Origin: Cocleimonas sp. | GTDB lineage: Bacteria; Pseudomonadota; Gammaproteobacteria; Thiotrichales; Thiotrichaceae | Direction of reading: 5' to 3' | NCBI GenBank assembly: GCA_023145485.1 | Contig: JAGLDT010000049.1 | Span: 1-18,627, forward strand | DNA length: 18,627 nucleotides | Shown here: positions 1-8,096 of the stretch, piece by piece | Layout: every line of letters begins with the position of its first letter | Position numbering within the stretch: position 1 is the stretch's first letter | Program-made: the position numbers and the translations under genes | Notes under the pieces: generated by a model | What the model saw: only the letters and a program-made list of their open reading frames with translations | The model's database searches: none | What the model was told of the DNA's origin: nothing

Positions 1-1
1 T

Positions 2-1405
2 GATGATCACTATTTTGGTGCCATTTCTCCTCGTGTTCTAGTTTTCATGCAAGACTTTGAAAACACACTGTACAAATTAGGCATCCCAGCGAAGGCGCAT
101 CATAACGAAGTCGCTCCAGGTCAATTTGAAATTGCACCTTACTATGAAACAGCTAATATTGCGGCTGATCATCAACAATTATTGATGACCGTATTGAAAA
201 ATACCGCTAAAAAGCACGGCTTCCTGTGTTTAATGCATGAAAAGCCCTTCGCTGGTATTAATGGTTCGGGCAAGCACGTTAACTGGTCAGTTGGTAACTC
301 AACCCAAGGTAACTTGCTTGATCCAGGTGATACGCCACATGATAACCTTAACTTCTTACTATTTTGTGGGGCAGTTATTCGTGGTGTGCATAAATTTGGT
401 CCTTTATTACGTGCGGTTATTGCATCTGCGGGCAATGATCATCGTCTTGGTGCTAATGAAGCGCCTCCTGCGATCTTGTCAGTTTACTTAGGCGATCAGC
501 TAGAAAAAATCTTTGATGACATTAAAGAAGGCAAATTAACAGCCTCTGAAGGTGGTGGCATTATGGATTTGGGATTAGCTCAAATTCTTAACTTCGCTAA
601 AGATCCTGGTGATCGTAACCGTACTTCTCCTTTCGCTTTTACGGGCAATCGTTTTGAGTTCCGAGCAGTTGGTTCTGAGCAATCTGTTTCAGGTCCTTTA
701 GTTGCAATGAATACCATGCTTGCTGATTCACTTGAGTGGATTGCAACAGAATTAGAAGCAGCGCTAGAGAATGGTTCACAAGAAGAAGCCGTTGTTGTCG
801 TATTGCAGAAATTGATGAAAGAGCACGGCAATGCAGTCTTTGGTGGTGATGGTTATTCATCAGAATGGCATAAAGAAGCCGTTGAGGAACGTGGTTTAGC
901 CAATATTCCAACCACAGCAGATGCGCTACCAGCATTTAACGATGACTATATTAAAGACTTATTCTCTGAAACAGGTGTTCTCAGTAATGTTGAACTAGCC
1001 AGTCGTTATGCAGTGTACTCTGAGCAATACATTCTTACGATTGAGATGGAAGCAAAGCTTGTTATTGATATAGCAAAGACTTCAATCTACCCAGCAGCCA
1101 CACGCTACTTAGGTGACTTAGCTTCTGCCATTGCGGTTGCTAATGATGCAGGCGTTCAATTAAGCACTGCGACGGTTGAGACAGTTGCTAGCTTAACCTC
1201 AGCGATGATGGCATCTGTTGATAGCTTGATTGATGCATTAGCACAGCATGATTTTGATTCAACTGATGCGCATATGCAACATTGTGCAGGTACTATTCGT
1301 GGATTGATGGATGAAGTACGTACCTCTGCGGATGCACTTGAAGTTGAAGTAGCTGATGATATGTGGCCTCTTCCTAAGTATCAGGAAATGCTGTTTATTA
1401 AGTAA
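2..1405 (+). CDS. glnN: Type III glutamine synthetase, 3' part (5' end outside window)
   Basis: This enzyme makes glutamine from glutamate, ammonium and ATP in the cytoplasm. The reading frame is open from base 2 to the TAA at 1403-1405 with no start codon of its own, so about 467 C-terminal residues are visible. The ATG at 47 is internal, because the residues before it (DDHYFGAISPRVLVF) already belong to the conserved protein. Type III hallmarks are visible: GIPAKAHHNEVAPGQFEIAP, HEKPFAGINGSGKH, AGNDHRLGANEAPPAI and NRFEFRAVGS, the last in the ATP/glutamate-binding part. Type III enzymes run to roughly 700 residues, so about a third is missing upstream. They differ from the common GlnA (type I) in length and in lacking its adenylylation control. 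A bidirectional-looking terminator follows at 1663-1698. The family call is very secure; the exact start is unknown. Confidence 0.94.
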   Translation, partial: DDHYFGAISPRVLVFMQDFENTLYKLGIPAKAHHNEVAPGQFEIAPYYETANIAADHQQLLMTVLKNTAKKHGFLCLMHEKPFAGINGSGKHVNWSVGNSTQGNLLDPGDTPHDNLNFLLFCGAVIRGVHKFGPLLRAVIASAGNDHRLGANEAPPAILSVYLGDQLEKIFDDIKEGKLTASEGGGIMDLGLAQILNFAKDPGDRNRTSPFAFTGNRFEFRAVGSEQSVSGPLVAMNTMLADSLEWIATELEAALENGSQEEAVVVVLQKLMKEHGNAVFGGDGYSSEWHKEAVEERGLANIPTTADALPAFNDDYIKDLFSETGVLSNVELASRYAVYSEQYILTIEMEAKLVIDIAKTSIYPAATRYLGDLASAIAVANDAGVQLSTATVETVASLTSAMMASVDSLIDALAQHDFDSTDAHMQHCAGTIRGLMDEVRTSADALEVEVADDMWPLPKYQEMLFIK

Positions 1406-1451
1406 TATGATTAACAATAGCTTCGTCAATGTAACTGCTCGCCTCCTCCTG

Positions 1452-1574
1452 TCATTGCGAGGAGGTTTGTGAGCTTGTTCACAAACAACGAAGTAATCTC
1501 TTTGAAATTATGTGGCAAACCAGGGAGATTGCTTTGTTATTGATCAGCTAGGCTAATCAAGCTTCTCGCAATGA
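1452..1574. repeat. Palindromic MITE/REP-like element
   Basis: The outer arms are a perfect 10-bp inverted repeat, tcattgcgag at 1452-1461 and ctcgcaatga at 1565-1574. Inside them the arms continue to mirror each other imperfectly: cgaagtaatctc near 1489-1500 against gagattgctttg at 1525-1536. A second perfect 8-bp hairpin (gtttgtga/tcacaaac, 1465-1472 and 1479-1486) lies in the left half. The 'tcattgcgagg ... gaagcaatctc' consensus is a known, widely dispersed palindromic repeat type in many bacterial genomes, moved in trans and lacking its own transposase. It sits in a typical place, between convergent genes. Confidence 0.7.
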
Positions 1575-1662
1575 TGTGATATTTATAGAAGGAGTTGAAT
1601 GGTTACTCGTCAACTAGCTTATATTTTGAATTTGACTAGGGTATTGGAATATTAGATGCCAT

Positions 1663-1698
1663 AAAAAAAGCCAAGAATTTATTTCTTGGCTTTTTTTT
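1663..1698 (+). terminator. Rho-independent terminator after glnN, probably bidirectional
   Basis: A perfect 8-bp stem (gccaagaa 1670-1677, ttcttggc 1683-1690) with a 5-nt loop is preceded by seven A and followed by eight T. It can therefore work on the plus strand behind glnN and also on the minus strand behind rpe-gph. The glnN stop is about 260 bp upstream. Confidence 0.85.
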
Positions 1699-1805
1699 AT
1701 GGTATCTCTTTTTATAGCTTGTTTGATGCTTATGGCATTAGGAATCTCCAAGCAATTAAAGCATCCTATTCCAGAAGTTATTTATGCGAAACTCTATAGG
1801 CAACT

Positions 1806-1838
1806 AAAAACCTGTGTTTTGTAAACTCAACACAGGTT
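1806..1838 (-). terminator. Rho-independent terminator after gph
   Basis: A perfect 10-bp inverted repeat (aacctgtgtt 1809-1818, aacacaggtt 1829-1838) lies about 30 bp past the gph stop. Read on the minus strand, the hairpin ends in five T, which fits an intrinsic terminator for the rpe-gph transcript. Confidence 0.7.
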
Positions 1839-1867
1839 GCTGTTTACCATTTATTCACAAAAGATCA

Positions 1868-2542
1868 TTATTTTAATAAATCACGTAACTCTGTCATTGA
1901 ATCGATTACAGCATCAGGATTATAGTTCTGAATATCCTCACCGTGATTATAACCATAAGACATGCAGATAATATCAAAGCCTGCTGCGCGTGCGGCTTTA
2001 ACGTCTGACTGTGAATCACCGAGCATTAATGAGGCTTTTGGATCAATGCCCAACTGTTCTGCAGCATGGAGTAAGGGTAGAGGGTCTGGCTTTTTCTTTT
2101 CTAAGGTATCGCCACTGATGATGATTTCAAATTCATCAATAATGCCTAAGTCGCGTAAGATGGGCACTGTAAAACGCTCGTCTTTATTGGTGACACAGCC
2201 AACTTTGAGATCAAGTGATTTAAGATAGGCTAAACCTTCTTTAACCCCTTCGTAAAGTCCACTGCGTTTGGCGTTATTATCAGCATAAAGTGCATTGAAA
2301 ATGGGCATGCCTTTTTCAAATAATGCTTTGTCGTGTTCTGCATTGAGATCATTAGCAATAGCGCGTTCCATTAAACGCACGACACCATTACCGACCCATT
2401 GTCGCACGGTTTCCTCACCTCTAATGGGTAAGCCGATTTCTTTCATGGTTTCATCCACACACCATGCAAGATCGGGGACTGAGTCGACTAATGTACCATC
2501 GACATCAATCATAACTAACTTTGGGGTAAATACTTGAGTCAT
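1868..2542 (-). CDS. gph: Phosphoglycolate phosphatase (HAD superfamily)
   Basis: This enzyme dephosphorylates 2-phosphoglycolate to glycolate, clearing the product of DNA 3'-end repair and, in autotrophs, of Rubisco oxygenation. The protein has 224 residues, the usual Gph length. HAD motif I is DVDGTLVDS with nucleophile D13 and D15, motif II is the threonine of TNK (118-120), motif III is a lysine in KKKPDP (149-154), and motif IV is GDSQSD (175-180). The cap domain between motifs I and II has the Gph-like VGNG segment at 50-53. The ATG overlaps the rpe stop codon as TAATG, so translation is probably coupled to rpe. The rpe-gph order is standard in gammaproteobacteria. Other HAD phosphatases share these motifs; the neighbour makes gph the best call. 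Confidence 0.9.
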   Translation of the reverse strand: MTQVFTPKLVMIDVDGTLVDSVPDLAWCVDETMKEIGLPIRGEETVRQWVGNGVVRLMERAIANDLNAEHDKALFEKGMPIFNALYADNNAKRSGLYEGVKEGLAYLKSLDLKVGCVTNKDERFTVPILRDLGIIDEFEIIISGDTLEKKKPDPLPLLHAAEQLGIDPKASLMLGDSQSDVKAARAAGFDIICMSYGYNHGEDIQNYNPDAVIDSMTELRDLLK

Positions 2543-3240
2543 TAAACGTCCGCCGCTGCTAGTTCTTCACGGAATTTACTAATGATGGTCTGGTAATCGT
2601 TGTCATCGTCTGAGTTTTTAGCACCGAAAATAGCTGAACCTGCAACAAACATATCGGCACCTGCTTCTTTTATCTCACGAATATTATTTGCTTTAACGCC
2701 TCCGTCTACTTCAAGGCGAATATCAAAACCAGAATCATCAATCAGTTTACGTACTTGCTTTAGTTTAATGAGTGTTTGTGGGATAAAGCTTTGTCCGCCA
2801 AATCCTGGGTTCACTGACATCAGCATGATGAGGTCAATTTTATCCATGACATATTCTAGAGAATCTAAAGGGGTTGCAGGGTTAAAGACTAAACCTGACT
2901 TGCAACCACACTCACGAATTAACTGTAAAGTACGGTCAATATGCTCAGAGGCTTCAGGGTGGAATGAGATATAAGTTGCGCCAGCGTCTGCAAAATCAGG
3001 GATAATGCGGTCAACAGGTTTGACCATAAGATGCACATCAATTTCAGCGGTTACGCCGTGCTTGCGAAGTGCATCACAAACCAATGGGCCAATGGTTAAG
3101 TTAGGTACGTAGTGATTATCCATCACATCGAAATGAACCACATCTGCGCCTGATATAAGTACGTTATCAACCTCTTCACCTAAACGAGCGAAGTCAGCGG
3201 AAAGAATGGAGGGAGCGATAAAATCCGTTTGTCTAGCCAT
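2542..3240 (-). CDS. rpe: Ribulose-phosphate 3-epimerase
   Basis: This enzyme interconverts D-ribulose 5-phosphate and D-xylulose 5-phosphate in the pentose phosphate pathway and, where present, the Calvin cycle. The 232-residue TIM barrel shows the family pattern: APSILSADF (9-17), metal ligands H36 and D38 in HFDVMD, H70 in DVHLMV, the phosphate-binding MSVNPGFGGQ (141-150) and the catalytic/metal aspartate D179 in VDGG. The ATG is preceded by an AGGGTT-type ribosome binding site. It is the first gene of an rpe-gph operon transcribed leftwards. The 298-bp region upstream is shared with the divergent zapE and contains nested repeats. Confidence 0.96.
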   Translation of the reverse strand: MARQTDFIAPSILSADFARLGEEVDNVLISGADVVHFDVMDNHYVPNLTIGPLVCDALRKHGVTAEIDVHLMVKPVDRIIPDFADAGATYISFHPEASEHIDRTLQLIRECGCKSGLVFNPATPLDSLEYVMDKIDLIMLMSVNPGFGGQSFIPQTLIKLKQVRKLIDDSGFDIRLEVDGGVKANNIREIKEAGADMFVAGSAIFGAKNSDDDNDYQTIISKFREELAAADV

Positions 3241-3538
3241 GTTAGTAACCCTAGTTATTAATTTTAAAAAGGGATAACTTTACATGAAAAAGAGCCGATT
3301 TTCATCTGAATCTATTAGGGTATTGGGGATATAAGGAAGTTTCAAACAGTAGATCTATCCATCTTTATTGCTCTTTTCTCTCTGTTTGAATCATCTGAAT
3401 CGGCGCATAGTATGACTATACGCTTTTTGAGATAATCCAATTAGGAGTAAAAAAACTGCACAATGACGCTATTTGTCTGTTTATTTTCTTGGAGTAGCCT
3501 AGAGTAGTCATTTCTTTTTCTAAAAGGAGTTTGTAAGT
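3241..3538. other. Divergent rpe/zapE intergenic region with nested repeats
   Basis: It must hold the promoters of the rpe-gph and zapE-sdh units, but I cannot place them with confidence. Nested inverted repeats are visible: gccgatt (3294-3300) with aatcggc (3398-3404), and inside them ttcaaacag (3341-3349) with ctgtttgaa (3382-3390). The 11-mer tcatctgaatc also occurs twice in direct orientation (3302-3312 and 3391-3401). No gene is seen. Confidence 0.5.
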
Positions 3539-4672
3539 ATGTCCAGTCATGATGTTCTTCTGAAAAGCTACCAAGAGAGTATTGATGTGGGCGAGTTGTT
3601 TGCTGATGTTTACCAAAGAGTCGTGCTGGTTGAACTACAAACAATTTATGACAATCTAGTGGGTAAAATAGTATCGGATAAACCAAAATTTAATCGTTTT
3701 TTCGATTTAGCGCATCTATTTCATCGTAAAAAAAATAAATCTCTGATTAATGAGAAAAAAGGTTTGTATCTATGGGGAGGTGTTGGTCGGGGGAAAACAC
3801 ACCTCGTTGATTATTTTTATAAACAATTACCCATAGAAAAAAAACTACGCTTACATTTTCATCGTTTTATGCAGTTAGTTCATGAAGAGTTAAATCAATT
3901 GCCTAGTACGCCTGATCCTTTAGAAGTTGTAGCGAAAAAAATATCAAAAAAGACGCATTTATTAGTGTTAGATGAAATGCATGTGAATGATATTACGGAT
4001 GCGATGTTATTAGGGCGGTTGTTTAAGTATCTTTTTGATCAAGATGTTGTGTTAGTGACAACATCGAATATGGCACCGAGTGATTTATACAAAGATGGTT
4101 TTCAGCGGCAACAGTTTTTACCTGCTATTCAATTATTAGAGCAATATACTAAAGTCATTGAGATGGGGGGGGATATTGACTACCGTTCACAAACAATTGC
4201 ACAGATAGGTGTTTATCAAATAGGTAATGGTGCTTTAGTTGATAAGCGTTTAGAGCAATATTTTCATGCATTATCAGGAGTTGAGTTACATGGGGATCGT
4301 GTCGATATTTTGATTAATCAACGCCATATTCCTACAAAAATATGGGCAGATGGTGTGGTGTGGTTTAGTTTTGATGAGTTATGTAATACAGCGCGTTCGG
4401 TGGAAGATTATATGCAAATAGCAAGGATTTTTCATACCGTACTTATCTCTGATATTCCTGTTATGGATAGCAATATGGATGATGTTGCACGTCGATTTAA
4501 TTATTTAATTGATAGTTTTTATGACTTGCATGTGAATTTGTTAGTCTCTGCTGAAGTAGCGCCAGAATATCTTTATACAGGAAAACGCTTGATTTTTGAG
4601 TTTCAACGTACTGCTAGTCGTTTAATAGAGATGCAGTCAAAAGACTATATTTTATTGAAACACCTGAACTAA
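3539..4672 (+). CDS. zapE: Cell division protein ZapE (AFG1-like ATPase)
   Basis: ZapE is a cytoplasmic P-loop ATPase of the AFG1 family. In E. coli it associates with the Z-ring and is needed for constriction under low oxygen or heat. The 377-residue protein has Walker A GGVGRGKT (80-87), the family signature HFHRFM (106-111), Walker B LLVLDE (141-146) followed by DITDAMLLGRLF, the sensor TTSN (174-177) and the QRQQFLPAI block (189-197). The middle of Walker B reads DEMHVND where many homologues have DEFxVxD, a mild change. The start is supported by aaaggag 8 nt before the ATG. sdhC begins 34 nt after the stop with no terminator between, so zapE may be the first gene of the sdh transcript. 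Confidence 0.92.
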   Translation: MSSHDVLLKSYQESIDVGELFADVYQRVVLVELQTIYDNLVGKIVSDKPKFNRFFDLAHLFHRKKNKSLINEKKGLYLWGGVGRGKTHLVDYFYKQLPIEKKLRLHFHRFMQLVHEELNQLPSTPDPLEVVAKKISKKTHLLVLDEMHVNDITDAMLLGRLFKYLFDQDVVLVTTSNMAPSDLYKDGFQRQQFLPAIQLLEQYTKVIEMGGDIDYRSQTIAQIGVYQIGNGALVDKRLEQYFHALSGVELHGDRVDILINQRHIPTKIWADGVVWFSFDELCNTARSVEDYMQIARIFHTVLISDIPVMDSNMDDVARRFNYLIDSFYDLHVNLLVSAEVAPEYLYTGKRLIFEFQRTASRLIEMQSKDYILLKHLN

Positions 4673-4706
4673 AATTTTTTACTTTTTATAAGAAAAGGAG
4701 CGATAA

Positions 4707-5084
4707 ATGTCTTGGGATGATAAGCGACCGATGTCGCCACATCTACAAATCTACAAAATGCCGATCACGGCAAAGCTATCTGTCTTGCATCGTGGCACGG
4801 GAGCAGGGTTGTTTATTGGTCTTTTATTGATGGTATGGGTCTTGATGGCTGCAGCGGGAGGAATTGATAGTTGGCAAATCATGCATGACTTTTTATCCAG
4901 TTGGCTTGGAAAATTGATGCTGTTTGGTTTCACTTTTTCGCTTTATTATCACCTTTGTAATGGCATCCGACATTTGATATGGGATGTGGGTAAAGGCTTA
5001 TCTCTAGAAGAAGTGCATTTCTCAGCAGGTGTTGTACTCATTAGCTCTGTTGTACTGACTTTATTGACATGGATAATCGCTTAA
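4707..5084 (+). CDS. sdhC: Succinate dehydrogenase cytochrome b556 subunit
   Basis: SdhC is one of two membrane anchors of succinate:quinone oxidoreductase (complex II). With SdhD it binds haem b and ubiquinone. The 125-residue protein starts with the signature RPMSPHLQIYK (7-17), has S25 and R29 near the quinone site in LSVLHRGTG, three hydrophobic helices (about 32-51, 66-84, 105-124) and the likely haem ligand H82 in YYHLCNGIRHL. aaaaggag lies 6 nt before the ATG. The next gene starts immediately after the stop codon. Confidence 0.94.
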   Translation: MSWDDKRPMSPHLQIYKMPITAKLSVLHRGTGAGLFIGLLLMVWVLMAAAGGIDSWQIMHDFLSSWLGKLMLFGFTFSLYYHLCNGIRHLIWDVGKGLSLEEVHFSAGVVLISSVVLTLLTWIIA

Positions 5085-5471
5085 ATGAAAGATTTACGTT
5101 CCCCTTTAGCAAAAGCTAAAGGACTAGGTGTTTCACCCGATGCCTCGCATCATTTTTGGTTACAACGCCTCACTTCATTGGCCTTGATTCCCTTGGTCAT
5201 TTGGTTTTGTTTTAGCATCGCATTACTACCAGGGGCAAGCCATGCTAATGTTATTGCTTGGTTAGACTCCCCTTTTAATGCGGTAATGATGGTTCTTATT
5301 GTATTGGTTTCATTTCAACATGCACACTTAGGCTTGCAGGTCATTATAGAAGATTATATTGCTGATTATCGATACCGTTTAACGGCCATCTTAATGGTTA
5401 AGTTTATAAGTTACTTTATGATGGTTTTGGGTGTGTATTCGATTATCAAAATATCGTTTGGTGGAGTGTAA
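5085..5471 (+). CDS. sdhD: Succinate dehydrogenase membrane anchor subunit
   Basis: SdhD is the second membrane anchor of complex II. The 128-residue protein has three hydrophobic helices (about 29-49, 63-86, 99-122). Its N-terminus SPLAKAKGLG...HHFWLQRLT resembles alphaproteobacterial and mitochondrial-type SdhD more than the E. coli form. In helix II the QHAHLGLQVIIEDY segment carries the candidate haem-ligand histidine (H79 or H81) and the conserved D90-Y91 pair at the quinone site. Its ATG directly follows the sdhC stop (TAA-ATG), so translation is probably coupled. Confidence 0.92.
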   Translation: MKDLRSPLAKAKGLGVSPDASHHFWLQRLTSLALIPLVIWFCFSIALLPGASHANVIAWLDSPFNAVMMVLIVLVSFQHAHLGLQVIIEDYIADYRYRLTAILMVKFISYFMMVLGVYSIIKISFGGV

Positions 5472-5475
5472 GGTG
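5463..5475 (+). promoter_or_regulatory. Ribosome binding site fixing the sdhA start at a GTG
   Basis: GGAG at 5463-5466 lies 6 nt before a GTG at 5473-5475, one base after the sdhD stop. The longer reading-frame start, ATG at 5431, would overlap sdhD by 41 bases, has no comparable ribosome binding site, and adds 14 residues that do not resemble an SdhA N-terminus. Confidence 0.85.
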
Positions 5476-7263
5476 GAAATAAACGGTTATAAAATTATAG
5501 AGCATGAATATGATGTCGTCATTGTCGGTGCAGGTGGTGCAGGATTACGTGCGACTTTAGGTATGGCAACATCAGGACTCAGCACCGCCTGTATCACTAA
5601 AGTTTTTCCTACCCGTAGTCATACCGTTGCGGCACAAGGTGGTATGTCAGCAGCTTTAGGTAATATGGGTGAAGATAGCTGGCAATGGCATATGTACGAC
5701 ACGGTTAAAGGTTCTGATTGGCTGGGTGATCAAGATGCAATTGAATATATGTGTCGTGAAGCGGCTACTGCGGTTATCGAACTGGAGCATTTTGGTGTAC
5801 CGTTTTCTCGTACAGACGATGGGAAAATCTATCAACGTCCTTTTGGTGGTATGACGACTCACAATGGTGAAGGTGTTGCTCAACGTACCTGTGCTGCAGC
5901 CGACCGTACAGGTCATGCCATTTTACACACGCTGTATCAACAATCGCTCAAACATAAAGCCGAGTTCTTTATCGAATACTTTGCCACTGACTTGCTGATG
6001 GAAGAGGGTGCTTGCAAAGGCGTAATGGCATGGGATTTAACCACAGGTGAGCTACACTGTTTTCGTGGTCATCAAGTTGTGTTAGCTACCGGTGGCAGTG
6101 GTCGTGTGTTCTTCTCGGCAACCTCAGCCCATACTTGTACAGGCGATGGAAGCGCAATGGTATTACGAGCAGGCTTGCCTTTACAAGATATGGAATTCGT
6201 ACAGTTTCATCCCACAGGTGTTTATGGTGCAGGGGTATTAATTACGGAAGGGGTGCGTGGTGAAGGAGGCTATCTCACTAATGCCACAGGCGAACGTTTT
6301 ATGGAACGTTATGCCCCTAATGCTAAAGATTTAGCCTCGCGTGATGTTGTATCTCGCGCGATGACAATGGAGATAAACGAAGGGCGTGGCGTTGGTGCAG
6401 ACAAAGACCATATCTACCTTAATTTGCAACATCTAGGCATTGATATTATTAACGAGCGCCTACCAGGTATTGCCGAAAGCGCACGTATTTTTGCAGGTGT
6501 TGATGTCACTAAAGATCCTATCCCCGTACTACCCACGGTGCATTACAATATGGGGGGCATTCCCACTAATTATCATGGTGAAGTTGTCACCCTAGAAGGC
6601 AATAATCCTGATGCTACCGTCTCAGGCTTAATGGCCATTGGTGAGGCCGCTTGTGTTTCGGTGCATGGTGCTAACCGTTTAGGATCAAATTCCTTATTAG
6701 ATATTATTGTCTTCGGGCGCGCGGCAGCCATACGTGCTACTGAGTTGATTGCACCCAATACCCCACACCTTCCACTTAAAAATGGAATATTTGAAGCGGT
6801 GTTAAGCCGTTTTGATAGAACACGTAATGCTTCAGGTGAACACTCCACTGCCAGCATTCGTGATAATATGCAACGCACCATGCAACAATATGCTGCTGTT
6901 TTTCGTACAGGTGAAACCATGCGCAAAGGTGCGAAAAAAATGCAGGAAATTTTTGATAGCTTTAAGCAAGTGGGTATCACCGACCGAGGAATGCAATGGA
7001 ATACCGATCTACTCGAAACCTTAGAACTAGAGAATTTGCTAGTCCAAGCGCAAACTATTATTAAAGGCGCATTGCAACGAGAAGAAAGCCGTGGTGGACA
7101 CGCCCGTGAAGATTTCCCCGACAGAGATGATGAAAACTGGATGAAACATACCCTAGCATGGGTTGATAAAAAAGGTGCAGTCAGTTTTAACTCACGTCCA
7201 GTCCATATGTACACATTAACCGATGACTGTGACGTTATCCCGCCTAAAAAACGCGTTTACTAG
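5473..7263 (+). CDS. sdhA: Succinate dehydrogenase flavoprotein subunit
   Basis: SdhA oxidises succinate to fumarate with covalently bound FAD, facing the cytoplasm. Starting at the GTG at 5473 it has 596 residues, close to E. coli SdhA (588). Visible features are the FAD-binding VIVGAGGAGL (16-25), the flavin-linkage histidine H50 in RSHTVAAQGG, H246 in FHPTG, TEG-VRGEGG (258-266), the catalytic arginine R290 in ASRDVVSR, H357 in HYNMGG and R402 in NRLGSNS, plus the C-terminal REESRGGHAREDFPDRDD block. The gene is fourth in zapE-sdhCDABE. Flavinylation would depend on SdhE, encoded two genes downstream. Confidence 0.96.
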   Translation: MEINGYKIIEHEYDVVIVGAGGAGLRATLGMATSGLSTACITKVFPTRSHTVAAQGGMSAALGNMGEDSWQWHMYDTVKGSDWLGDQDAIEYMCREAATAVIELEHFGVPFSRTDDGKIYQRPFGGMTTHNGEGVAQRTCAAADRTGHAILHTLYQQSLKHKAEFFIEYFATDLLMEEGACKGVMAWDLTTGELHCFRGHQVVLATGGSGRVFFSATSAHTCTGDGSAMVLRAGLPLQDMEFVQFHPTGVYGAGVLITEGVRGEGGYLTNATGERFMERYAPNAKDLASRDVVSRAMTMEINEGRGVGADKDHIYLNLQHLGIDIINERLPGIAESARIFAGVDVTKDPIPVLPTVHYNMGGIPTNYHGEVVTLEGNNPDATVSGLMAIGEAACVSVHGANRLGSNSLLDIIVFGRAAAIRATELIAPNTPHLPLKNGIFEAVLSRFDRTRNASGEHSTASIRDNMQRTMQQYAAVFRTGETMRKGAKKMQEIFDSFKQVGITDRGMQWNTDLLETLELENLLVQAQTIIKGALQREESRGGHAREDFPDRDDENWMKHTLAWVDKKGAVSFNSRPVHMYTLTDDCDVIPPKKRVY

Positions 7264-7274
7264 GAAGTAGCATT

Positions 7275-8057
7275 ATGGCTGAATTTAAGTTACCTGCAAA
7301 TTCTATCGTATGCAAAGGCAAAAGTTTTAGCGCGCCCTCAGGTACAAAGAACGTTAAGAAATTTATCATCTACCGCTACGATCCAGCAACAGGTGAAAAT
7401 CCATCGACAGTCAGCTATGAAATCGACATGGATAATTGTGGACCAATGGTCTTAGATGCCTTACTAAAAATTAAAGATGAAATAGATTCAAGCATCGCTT
7501 TTCGTCGCTCCTGTCGCGAAGGCATCTGTGGCTCTTGTTCCATGAATATTGACGGTGGCAACACCCTTGCGTGTACTAAACCCATTGCAGAGATTGACGG
7601 TGATATTTCAATTTACCCGTTACCCCACCAACCCGTCATTAAAGATTTAGTCTCTGATCTTACTAACTTTTACGCTCAACACGCCTCAGTAGAACCATGG
7701 ATGAAAACCGATGCGCCTACCTCTCTTGATAAAGAACGTCTGCAATCCAAACAAGACCGAGATAAGCTGGACGGACTTTACGAATGCATACTCTGCGCCT
7801 GTTGCTCCACAAGTTGTCCAAGCTATTGGTGGAACAGCGATCGTTACCTAGGTCCTGCCACATTATTGAACGCCTATCGCTGGATAAATGATTCTCGCGA
7901 CGACGCGACAGGGGAGCGTTTAGATGAACTCGAAGACCCTTTTAAACTCTATCGTTGTCATACCATAATGAACTGCGTTGAAGCCTGCCCTAAAGGGTTA
8001 AATCCAGCAAAATCCATTGTAGAGATAAAGCAGTTGATGATTAAGCGAAAAATGTAG
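7275..8057 (+). CDS. sdhB: Succinate dehydrogenase iron-sulfur subunit
   Basis: SdhB passes electrons from FAD to the quinone through three Fe-S clusters. The 260-residue protein has a full [2Fe-2S] set C80, C85, C88 and C100. E. coli has an aspartate at the third ligand, so the four-cysteine set fits the alphaproteobacterial/mitochondrial type. The [4Fe-4S] set is C171, C174, C177 and C181 in CILCACCSTSC, and the [3Fe-4S] set is C228, C234 and C238 in CHTIMNCVEACPKG. The N-terminus is about 20 residues longer than in E. coli, which also matches the alphaproteobacterial form. An aggaag sequence stands before the ATG, 11 nt after the sdhA stop. Confidence 0.96.
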   Translation: MAEFKLPANSIVCKGKSFSAPSGTKNVKKFIIYRYDPATGENPSTVSYEIDMDNCGPMVLDALLKIKDEIDSSIAFRRSCREGICGSCSMNIDGGNTLACTKPIAEIDGDISIYPLPHQPVIKDLVSDLTNFYAQHASVEPWMKTDAPTSLDKERLQSKQDRDKLDGLYECILCACCSTSCPSYWWNSDRYLGPATLLNAYRWINDSRDDATGERLDELEDPFKLYRCHTIMNCVEACPKGLNPAKSIVEIKQLMIKRKM

Positions 8058-8096
8058 TTAGGCTACGCCAAGGTATAACTAAGTGGAAGGGATCAA

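Larger units (their letters stand above)
1406..1867. other. Spacer between convergent glnN and gph
   Basis: This 460-bp stretch lies between the stop codons of convergent genes. It holds a palindromic MITE/REP-like element (1452-1574), a strong hairpin with A/T flanks that can end transcription in either direction (1663-1698), and a second terminator serving the minus strand (1806-1838). A 62-codon open stretch on the plus strand (1636-1824) reads through both hairpins and has no ribosome binding site; it is discussed under findings. No conserved gene is recognised. Confidence 0.7.

Noticed and set aside
1637..3326. 11-mer tagggtattgg shared by two spacers (1637-1647 and 3316-3326)
   Set aside because: There is no extended similarity around the two copies; this is likely chance.
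3416..3686. Minus-strand open frames overlapping the start of zapE
   Set aside because: They overlap the well-supported zapE gene and its ribosome binding site, and the translations look random.
5431..5472. Upstream ATG extending SdhA by 14 residues into sdhD
   Set aside because: It overlaps sdhD by 41 bases, has no ribosome binding site and adds non-homologous residues. The GTG at 5473 has GGAG at ideal spacing.
6573..7214. 213-codon open frame opposite sdhA
   Set aside because: It is the antisense shadow of a strongly conserved gene, rich in S, C and R, with no ribosome binding site or family resemblance.
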